This document shows, piece by piece, positions 1-5,001 of a DNA stretch of 5,001 nt. The translations under genes and the position numbers were made by a program. Origin of the DNA: an uncultured Oceanospirillaceae bacterium. GTDB lineage: Bacteria > Pseudomonadota > Gammaproteobacteria > Pseudomonadales > Balneatricaceae. The stretch lies in the NCBI GenBank assembly GCA_946221045.1, contig CAMIIY010000186.1, forward strand, positions 1 to 5,001, in the 5' to 3' direction. Below the pieces are notes generated by a model. The model was not told the DNA's origin, ran no database searches, and saw nothing but the letters and a program-made list of their open reading frames with translations. Positions within the stretch are counted from its first letter, which is position 1, and the number at the start of each line of letters is the position of its first letter.

Positions 1-19
1 CTCATGCAAATCAGTATAA

Positions 20-281
20 TATCTGAACTGTTGCGATGATCATTTGAATCTACAAGAGCTTTATTCAGGATATTACCCGCAAGGGCAAAAACCGTGAGAT
101 CGTGTCCCTGATCGCCAACCTGGCTCAAACCCTGAAGCTCCGCGTGGTAGCTGAAGGTGTGGAGTCAGTTGAGCAGGCTCACTACATCCGGCAAAGCTAC
201 CCACAGATGTGTCAGCAAGGCTATTTCCATGGCAAGCCTGTGTCCATGCGCCACTGGCTGCACTGCCGCCAGCTGCTCTGA
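20..281 (+). pseudogene. 3' remnant of an EAL-domain cyclic-di-GMP phosphodiesterase gene, probably frameshifted
   Basis: EAL domains hydrolyse cyclic-di-GMP to linear pGpG. The frame from 48 to the TGA at 279-281 gives about 77 residues matching the C-terminal third of the domain: the helix start I-Y-K-S-F-I-Q-D-I, the strand R-V-V-A-E-G-V-E (codons 141-164) with the conserved glutamate motif, and the terminal loop Q-G-Y-F-H-G-K-P. A TGA at 45-47 closes this frame on the left. Immediately upstream, another frame (20-46) reads Y-L-N-C-C-D-D-H-L, which resembles the segment normally preceding the L-K-I-D motif. The simplest reading is that one or more bases were lost near 46-48, destroying the conserved lysine, and that the motif aspartate became tyrosine (GAC to TAC). 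The frame-20 reading is itself stopped by TAA at 17-19, and the rest of a roughly 240-residue EAL domain is not in the window. The family call is firm. Whether this is real decay or poor sequence at an assembly edge cannot be decided here. It converges on batD. Confidence 0.75.
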
Positions 282-387
282 CAGGTTAATAATGATGCTG
301 TACACCCGGCATGAGAGCACTCAGCTGTTACCAGCTCTGTCGCCCGATATTGCCCGCGCGCATAGCAGCATAACTTCTACCCGCTGT
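282..387. other. short intergenic spacer between convergent genes, nothing recognised
   Basis: This 106-bp stretch separates the stop of the EAL remnant from the stop of batD. Two tiny inverted repeats are present (TGAG/CTCA at 312-323 and AGCTG/CAGCT at 323-336), but the stems are only 4-5 bp and neither is followed by a T-run on either strand. No intrinsic terminator is convincing, although the 3' ends of two transcription units meet here. Confidence 0.6.
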
Positions 388-2106
388 TCAGGCAGGCACC
401 AGCGGTGTTAGTCCGGGCTTTTCGGTTGCTTCAGTTTGCCTGCTTTTAAGCTGCTCCCTGACCTGTGCCAGCAACCGGTCTCCCTGCCAGACGAGATCAA
501 TATCACCAAAACAACTGCGATTCAGCTCATCAATGGTCTGTTTTAGCTCAGGGCTGGCCTGTGCATACAACTGATTCAGGTGAATAAAGCCCGGACGACT
601 TTGCTGCAGCCATTGCAGCAGTGCTGATCTGGCTGCATGGGGTTCGTGATTTTTGCAGGCCTGCTCGAAACGACACCACATCACACCTGCCTGCCCCGTC
701 GACACCACAGGAGCAATCTGACTGGCTTCCGCTGTTTTGACACGCCGGTGGCGCAGCCAGAACAACGTGACCAGTACGCCTGTCGTGATACCAAGCAATA
801 ACGCCAGCACAGATACAGCCCAGTGCGTCAGCGAGTCAGACTGCCCGGGTGAGACCGGCTGTTCAGGTTCTGTCACTGCATCAGGGGCGGGTTGTGTGAT
901 CGCTGCCACCACAGGCTGAGATGGCGCAGGAGGCGTATCCGCAACCGTTTCAGGCTGGTTAACACCCGGCATTACCTCTAACTGTCGTGCCGGCAGCCGG
1001 GCTATCTGCTCCTGATCAGCCGTGGTATTCCACCAGGGTAATTCAACCTGCGGTAGGGTCAGAGTGCCTGAACGGGTCGGAATGAGGGTAATCTCCTGAG
1101 TCATCCGCACACTGATTTCAGCACCCTGTTGCTGTGTCTGAAAGGTCGGTTTAGCGGCATACTGCTTGACCCCCGCTATATCAGGTAGCTCAAGCTCAGA
1201 TAACTGCTCCCGGCCGATGCCAACCGCCTCCAGAATAAGCGTGCGCGTCACTGGCTCACCCGCCCTTAACTGTCCTGTCTGCAGCTCATCCTTCAGCGTT
1301 AATGACTGGGCTGCCAGCCACTGTTTACCCGAAAAGCCGGCAGGAATCGGTTTAACATCAAGACTGTAACTGTCTGCCGCCAGGTGAATTCGTTTCAATG
1401 CGCGCGGATCAGTAAAGCGGGCATAGGGGTTTGAACTACTCAGAATATCAGCCCCCAGTTTGGCGCTTTCAATCTCAAGCCGGCCACTCTGTTGCGGCGT
1501 AATCAGCCATGCCTGTTCCACCACCAGTACTTCATTGCCATTGATCTCCTGCCGATGCTGCCGCTGCTCGCCAAGCGGCTCTACAGTTGCGCTGCCTTCG
1601 GTAATGCGAGGCTCCTGAAACACAGCATTGGCTATGCGCTGACCCAGCACCAGGCTGAGCTGATAAATAATCGGTTGCTGAACTCTGGGCGCCTCATCAG
1701 ATAAACGGGAGAGCAGTTCCACGCCGCCATCAACCGCTGACTTCATCTGCAACGGGGTCACAACAATTTCATGGGGTTCTGTTTGCGCACCTTCAAGCGT
1801 CAGTGGCGGTACGGTCAGGGTACCCGCCCGTTTGGGTGCCAGGGTCAGAATCAGCCGGGTTTGGGTCTGAATGTTGCCATTGATAATACTGGTAGTGGTC
1901 TTATGACTGCGGCCCAGGATTTCGAAATCCTGCTCCAGTGGGGAAAGGTCAATCGACTGATTATCCTGCTGCTGCATATTCAGCACCAGCAGTAAACTCT
2001 CGCCCTGCTCCAGAGTATTTCTGTCAACCTGACTGCTGATGGATGCTATTACCTGTCCGCTCAGGCCCAGAATCACACAGATCCATAATGCTCGCAGGAT
2101 TACCAT
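388..2106 (-). CDS. batD: BatD family membrane protein (oxygen tolerance / aerotolerance operon)
   Basis: This 572-residue protein is complete and of usual length for the family. A signal peptide occupies about residues 1-21 (hydrophobic L-W-I-C-V-I-L-G-L-S, then V-I-A before S-I-S-S-Q). A beta-rich BatD ectodomain follows (about 22-380), opening with the family pattern Q-V-D-R-N-T-L-E-Q-G-E-S (26-37) and the D-F-E-I-L-G-R-S strand (60-67); two stretches with T-L-T-V-P-P and T-L-T-L-P-Q suggest repeated Ig-like modules. A Pro/Ala/Gln/Glu-rich linker (about 383-422) leads to one membrane helix (about 428-451, followed by R-H-R-R), so the N-terminal part should be periplasmic and the last 120 residues cytoplasmic. 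That tail carries the conserved pattern C-R-F-E-Q-A-C ... A-A-R-S-A-L-L-Q-W-L. The ATG lies within the last codons of batB/C (7-base overlap), with GAGG seven bases upstream, so translation is probably coupled. BatD is assumed to be a scaffold or partner of the VWA proteins; its molecular function is not established. Confidence 0.93.
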   Translation of the reverse strand: MVILRALWICVILGLSGQVIASISSQVDRNTLEQGESLLLVLNMQQQDNQSIDLSPLEQDFEILGRSHKTTTSIINGNIQTQTRLILTLAPKRAGTLTVPPLTLEGAQTEPHEIVVTPLQMKSAVDGGVELLSRLSDEAPRVQQPIIYQLSLVLGQRIANAVFQEPRITEGSATVEPLGEQRQHRQEINGNEVLVVEQAWLITPQQSGRLEIESAKLGADILSSSNPYARFTDPRALKRIHLAADSYSLDVKPIPAGFSGKQWLAAQSLTLKDELQTGQLRAGEPVTRTLILEAVGIGREQLSELELPDIAGVKQYAAKPTFQTQQQGAEISVRMTQEITLIPTRSGTLTLPQVELPWWNTTADQEQIARLPARQLEVMPGVNQPETVADTPPAPSQPVVAAITQPAPDAVTEPEQPVSPGQSDSLTHWAVSVLALLLGITTGVLVTLFWLRHRRVKTAEASQIAPVVSTGQAGVMWCRFEQACKNHEPHAARSALLQWLQQSRPGFIHLNQLYAQASPELKQTIDELNRSCFGDIDLVWQGDRLLAQVREQLKSRQTEATEKPGLTPLVPA

Positions 2107-4076
2107 TGCTCTGCCTCAACTTCATGTTGTTCCGCCCGATTGCGGTACTGATATAAAAACTTGCGCCGCCACAGACCCGATGGGTCCTCCTGCACCTGAT
2201 TTAACATCTGCTCACGGGCCAGGGTTTCTTCATCCAGGGTCAGCTCTGCAGATGCCGGAGATGAGACGGCGGCTTCCCCACTCTGTCCGTTTTCCTGATT
2301 TGAACTCTGCTGGCCTTCGGATGATGATTTCTGCTGTTCCAGCTGCTCATCAAGATCGCTTTTCAGCTGGCTCCGGAGTGCAGCCTGACGTTCAGCTTCA
2401 TCACTCTCTGATGGGTCTGTATCTCCGCGCGAAGCGGATTGATTACCCGCCCCGCGGCTTTGCGCCTGTTGCTGGCTTTCCTGTGTCTGGTTACTGAAAT
2501 CCCCGGATTGAGCACGACCATTCTGCGAACTGCCACCCTGCGCACCCTGTTGCTGGAAATTCTGATCCATCGACCCGCCGCCTTCCGAGCTTTCCTGCTC
2601 GGAATCCTCACCCTGCTGGTCTTCATTCGATTCCTGAGAGGCGCCGCCTTGCTCCTGAGCCTGCTGCTTCTGTTTCTGCTCAAGCAGCTGTTTCACCAAA
2701 TCCAGGTTATAGCGGGCATCCGGAAAAGCCGGACGCATCTTCAGTGCCTGCTGGTAGGCCGATATAGCGTCCTCAAACTGCCCCAGTTGCGCCAGTACGT
2801 TGCCCCGGTTATACCACTGTGCAGCAGACTCCGGCGCTGGAAGCGCGTCCAGTGCGGCCTCATAATCCGCATTTTTATACAACGCTGCCTGTTTCCAGCC
2901 CGGCGTTTCAAATGTCTGAGCCGCTTCAGCAAAGCGATCCTGTTGATATGCCTGATAACCCCGTTGATCCCCTGTCTGCCATAACGACTGCCAGACATTA
3001 TTCAGGAAAGACTCCGTTTCTGCTGATTCAGCCTCTGCCGCCATGACAGGCGTGTGATATGTCATAACGCCCACCAACACAACAGGTAACATCACATTCA
3101 GCAAACCACGGCGAAACAGCGGCACTGAGAGTAATAACGCGGCGAGCACAAACCAGGGGCCTTCAGCCACCCAGCGCTGAACCTCAGTACCGGGTCTGGC
3201 CTCAGATACCTCGCCTGACTGAAAATCCGAGAGCAGCGTTTTAATATCCTGATCGCCGGCCGTAATCAGCACGGCCTGACCACCACCAAGACCAGCAGCT
3301 TCCTGCATCAGATCCAACAGCAACTGTGCCAGCAGGGTCTGCCCCTGGTTGTCCCGCAATGGCTGGTCATTCAGATACACAGGGGCGCCCTGCTCTGTGC
3401 CCACCGCAAGGATGGATAATCTGCGGCCCGCCTGTCGACTCGTGGTTGCTGCGGCGGCAATCTGGCCGGGTGACACAGCATCACTGACCAGCAGAATATT
3501 GCCTCTGACAATGCCCGCCTGACTGAGTAAGGTTTCAGCCAGCAGAATGGCCCTGTCCGCACGGCTGCCCTGTGCGGGCATGATCTCTGGCGTTAATGCC
3601 TCCAGCTGTGCAGCCACGGCATCCAAATCTTCCGTCAGGGGTGTCACACTGAAGGCATCTGCGGCATAGACCACCAGCGCCACCTGTGCATCGTCCAGCG
3701 TGTCCAGCAAGTCCTGAATTTTAAACCGGGCCCGCTGCAGGCGGTTTGGTTTCAGATCTGCCGCATACATTGACAGCGACAGATCAAGCGCAATCACCAC
3801 AGCCTCAGGTTGTTTAAAAACCGGTTGCGGCTGTTGCCGCCAGACAGGTTGCGCTACCGCAAGGGTCAGCAGCAAAGCGATCAGCAGAAAGAGCCCGGAG
3901 CGACTACGGGTAGATGAGGTTTCTTTCATCTCCAGCAGCGGCAACAGCGCTTCGTCACACACAGAACGCCAGTGCTGACCCTGTACGGAAGCCCGGCTTG
4001 TGAAGTACAGCAGTACAACCAGCAAAGGAAACAGCAACAGCGCCCAAGGTTGCAGAAAATGAAAGTCCGTTAACAT
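2100..4076 (-). CDS. batB: fused BatB/BatC: membrane-anchored VWA domain plus TPR repeats
   Basis: This complete 658-residue protein joins what are separate batB and batC genes in Bacteroides. Two N-terminal membrane helices (about 10-26 and 61-77) precede a VWA domain (about 90-285) expected in the periplasm. Its metal-site motif is D-L-S-L-S at 98-102, with a serine (171) in Q-G-S-R-A-D-R-A where many VWA domains have threonine, and S-D-A (198-200) in place of T-D-G. A third helix (about 307-320) is followed by F-R-R-G and a second hydrophobic stretch ending V-M-A-A-E-A (about 322-347), which looks like a signal peptide. The BatC part has one canonical TPR (about 420-453, with W421, G425, A429, G432, A437, A444 and P449) and weaker TPR-like helices before it. 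Next come a disordered Gln/Ser/Gly/Glu-rich tail (about 465-605) and the conserved end W-R-R-K-F-L-Y-Q-Y. The ATG abuts the batA stop and follows a strong GGGGGGAG site. VWA and TPR parts are binding modules; the binding partners are unknown. Confidence 0.94.
   Translation of the reverse strand: MLTDFHFLQPWALLLFPLLVVLLYFTSRASVQGQHWRSVCDEALLPLLEMKETSSTRSRSGLFLLIALLLTLAVAQPVWRQQPQPVFKQPEAVVIALDLSLSMYAADLKPNRLQRARFKIQDLLDTLDDAQVALVVYAADAFSVTPLTEDLDAVAAQLEALTPEIMPAQGSRADRAILLAETLLSQAGIVRGNILLVSDAVSPGQIAAAATTSRQAGRRLSILAVGTEQGAPVYLNDQPLRDNQGQTLLAQLLLDLMQEAAGLGGGQAVLITAGDQDIKTLLSDFQSGEVSEARPGTEVQRWVAEGPWFVLAALLLSVPLFRRGLLNVMLPVVLVGVMTYHTPVMAAEAESAETESFLNNVWQSLWQTGDQRGYQAYQQDRFAEAAQTFETPGWKQAALYKNADYEAALDALPAPESAAQWYNRGNVLAQLGQFEDAISAYQQALKMRPAFPDARYNLDLVKQLLEQKQKQQAQEQGGASQESNEDQQGEDSEQESSEGGGSMDQNFQQQGAQGGSSQNGRAQSGDFSNQTQESQQQAQSRGAGNQSASRGDTDPSESDEAERQAALRSQLKSDLDEQLEQQKSSSEGQQSSNQENGQSGEAAVSSPASAELTLDEETLAREQMLNQVQEDPSGLWRRKFLYQYRNRAEQHEVEAEQW
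2114..2117 (-). promoter_or_regulatory. ribosome binding site of batD inside batB/C
   Basis: On the minus strand GAGG stands seven bases before the ATG at 2106-2104, inside the last codons of batB/C. It supports this start for batD and implies that the terminating batB/C ribosome can reinitiate through the ATGGTAA overlap. Confidence 0.65.
2262..2684 (-). other. segment coding the Gln/Ser/Gly/Glu-rich disordered tail of BatB/C
   Basis: Residues about 465-605 of the fusion protein are nearly all Gln, Ser, Gly, Glu, Asp and Asn, with only a few hydrophobic residues. They link the TPR part to a short helical, basic C-terminus. A tail of this kind is common in BatC-type proteins. The codons are varied and no exact tandem DNA repeat is evident, so this is compositional bias rather than a repeat array. 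Because CAG read backwards is CTG, the opposite strand shows long leucine-rich open frames here that should not be annotated. Confidence 0.8.
3036..3113 (-). other. signal-peptide-like segment inside the BatB/BatC fusion
   Basis: Residues about 322-347 of the fusion protein begin with Arg-Arg-Gly, continue through a hydrophobic core (L-L-N-V-M-L-P-V-V-L-V-G-V-M) and end in P-V-M-A-A-E-A, an A-x-A-like pattern. This is where a stand-alone BatC would carry its export signal. I infer that it is a fused-in remnant acting as a fourth membrane helix that returns the TPR part to the periplasm; cleavage there is possible but unproven. Confidence 0.5.
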
Positions 4077-5001
4077 TTATCGCTCCCCCCGCAAACCGGC
4101 AAGGTGCACCAGATAACCCAGCCAGCCCAACAGCAAAGCTGCATACAAAGGCCATTGGTAGAGTGGTTCAACCGGTCTGTAGACCGCATCATTACGACTG
4201 ATAGGCTCAAGCTCATCCAGAACGGCGTAGATCTCTGCCAGCTGTTGCAGATCACGCGCCCTGAAATAGCGCCCTCCGGTACTGTCGGCAATATCGATCA
4301 GGGTTTTCTCATCAATGGAGGTGGGTTTGATCGCATCAAGATACATATTCCGGTTAAGGAACGTACCGATCGGGCCACCCAACTGACCATCACCCGCAAC
4401 CCCGATGGTATAGACTTTGACGCCATAGTCCGCCGCCAGTCTGGCCGCCGCCATCGGCTCAAGGGCACCGGCATTGTTGGTGCCATCAGTCAGCAGGATC
4501 AGCACCCGCTGCTCGCTCTCTAAACGATTAAAGCGTATGACAGCCAGGCCAATCGCATCCCCAATGGCTGTTGATTTACCCGCCAGTCCGACTCTGGCTT
4601 CATCGAGAAAGATTTTTACCGTATTGCGATCATAGGTTAAGGGCGACTGCAGATACGCCTGATCGGCAAACAGGATCAGACCGACCCGATCCTCCTCGCG
4701 CCGTTCTATAAAGTCCCCGGCAACCACCCGGGTCGCATCCAGCCGGTTAATCAGTTGGCCCTGAAATTCGAAATCTTTTTCCAGCATGCTTTCTGAAAGG
4801 TCTACTGCCAGCATCAGGTCCCGGGCTTCGCGCTGCTGGGCAACAGGTTCACCCAGCCATTGGGGGCGTGCCGCGGAGGCCAGCAGCAGCAACCAGACGG
4901 TCAGTGCCAGCCAAAAACGCCACGAACGCGCAACGCTCAGCCCGTCACCGGTATGCACAGATACCGATGCCAGTTGTTCAATAAAGGGCACTCTCAGGGC
5001 A
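4077..5001 (-). CDS. batA: BatA family VWA-domain membrane protein, 5' end beyond the window
   Basis: The visible part (about 307 codons) starts mid-protein. The frame runs unbroken to the window edge, and the first residues, A-L-R-V-P-F-I-E-Q-L, match an internal stretch of BatA proteins that normally lies some tens of residues after an N-terminal membrane helix; the in-frame GTG at 4991-4989 is therefore not the start. Numbering from that GTG, a membrane helix (about 26-41) precedes a VWA domain (about 58-260) with a complete metal site: D-L-S-E-S at 64-68, T141 in G-K-S-T-A-I-G-D-A and D169 in L-L-T-D-G-T-N-N. A final membrane helix (about 280-298) ends in a short basic tail. The VWA domain should face the periplasm and bind a partner through the coordinated metal ion. 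The stop codon directly abuts batB/C. In related operons the gene follows moxR, a DUF58 gene and often a DUF4381 gene, so its promoter probably lies far to the right of the window. Confidence 0.94.
   Translation of the reverse strand, partial: ALRVPFIEQLASVSVHTGDGLSVARSWRFWLALTVWLLLLASAARPQWLGEPVAQQREARDLMLAVDLSESMLEKDFEFQGQLINRLDATRVVAGDFIERREEDRVGLILFADQAYLQSPLTYDRNTVKIFLDEARVGLAGKSTAIGDAIGLAVIRFNRLESEQRVLILLTDGTNNAGALEPMAAARLAADYGVKVYTIGVAGDGQLGGPIGTFLNRNMYLDAIKPTSIDEKTLIDIADSTGGRYFRARDLQQLAEIYAVLDELEPISRNDAVYRPVEPLYQWPLYAALLLGWLGYLVHLAGLRGER
4083..4090 (-). promoter_or_regulatory. strong ribosome binding site of batB/C at the end of batA
   Basis: The minus strand reads GGGGGGAG, then six bases (CGATAA), then the ATG at 4076-4074. 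The site overlaps the last batA codons, and the batA stop TAA touches the batB/C ATG. This fixes the batB/C start and suggests coupled translation. Confidence 0.75.

Noticed and set aside
15..20. Perfect TATAAT, a possible -10 promoter box
   Set aside because: It lies in what looks like degraded EAL coding sequence, lacks an extended -10 TG, the -35 position is outside the window, and no good start codon with a ribosome binding site follows.
312..336. Adjacent small inverted repeats as a terminator for batD or the EAL gene
   Set aside because: Stems are only 4-5 bp with 4-base loops and no T-run on either side; this is expected by chance.
157..411. Plus-strand 84-codon open frame overlapping the EAL remnant and the spacer
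   Set aside because: It overlaps the recognisable EAL frame in another phase and runs into the end of batD; its residue sequence resembles no known protein.
2039..2497. Plus-strand open frame of 152 codons across the batB/C-batD joint
   Set aside because: It has no family resemblance and is fully antisense to two well supported genes; its openness follows from codon bias on the other strand.
2262..2684. Possible minisatellite or tandem repeat in the Gln/Ser-rich segment
   Set aside because: No unit recurs exactly at DNA level; the bias is in amino acid composition with mixed codons.
2439..2984. Plus-strand open frame of 181 codons, leucine-rich and membrane-like, opposite batB/C
   Set aside because: It is the mirror image of the Gln/Ser-rich coding sequence (CAG becomes CTG). 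It has no plausible binding site and the minus-strand frame is clearly the real gene.
4104..4523. Plus-strand 139-codon open frame opposite batA
   Set aside because: It is a shadow of the BatA VWA coding sequence, with no independent evidence.

Overview
The window looks like chromosome of a Gram-negative gammaproteobacterium of moderate GC content. That placement is an inference from the protein style, the fused BatB/BatC gene and the gene order; a marine Oceanospirillales- or Alteromonadales-type host would fit, but no marker gene is present to settle it. There are no tRNA or rRNA genes, CRISPR arrays, insertion sequences or phage genes.

Left edge (about 1-281, plus strand): the 3' end of an EAL-domain cyclic-di-GMP phosphodiesterase gene. 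The reading frame is intact from about 48 to the stop at 279-281, but the sequence to its left resembles EAL coding sequence only in another frame, with stops and several apparent indels. It is therefore either a decaying pseudogene or error-rich sequence at an assembly edge. A 106-bp spacer (282-387) follows, in which I see no convincing terminator.

Rest of the window (388-5001, minus strand, read right to left): three tightly packed genes of a Bat (Bacteroides aerotolerance-type) operon. These are batA (5' end beyond the right edge; one VWA domain between membrane helices), a fused batB/batC (membrane-anchored VWA domain, then TPR repeats, then a long Gln/Ser/Gly/Glu-rich tail) and batD (secreted beta-rich ectodomain, one membrane helix, cytoplasmic tail). 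batA and batB/C abut exactly (TAAATG), and batB/C and batD overlap by 7 bases (ATGGTAA), so co-transcription and translational coupling are very likely. In relatives this set follows a MoxR AAA+ ATPase, a DUF58 protein and often a small DUF4381 membrane protein, which I expect just beyond the right edge.

The Bat proteins are thought to form an inner-membrane complex whose VWA domains face the periplasm, working with MoxR in envelope or stress maintenance; the biochemical role is not settled. The system is known but poorly understood rather than new. The points most worth a second look are the signal-peptide-like segment inside the BatB/BatC fusion, the altered metal-site motif of its VWA domain, the misleading internal GTG start for batA and the broken EAL gene.
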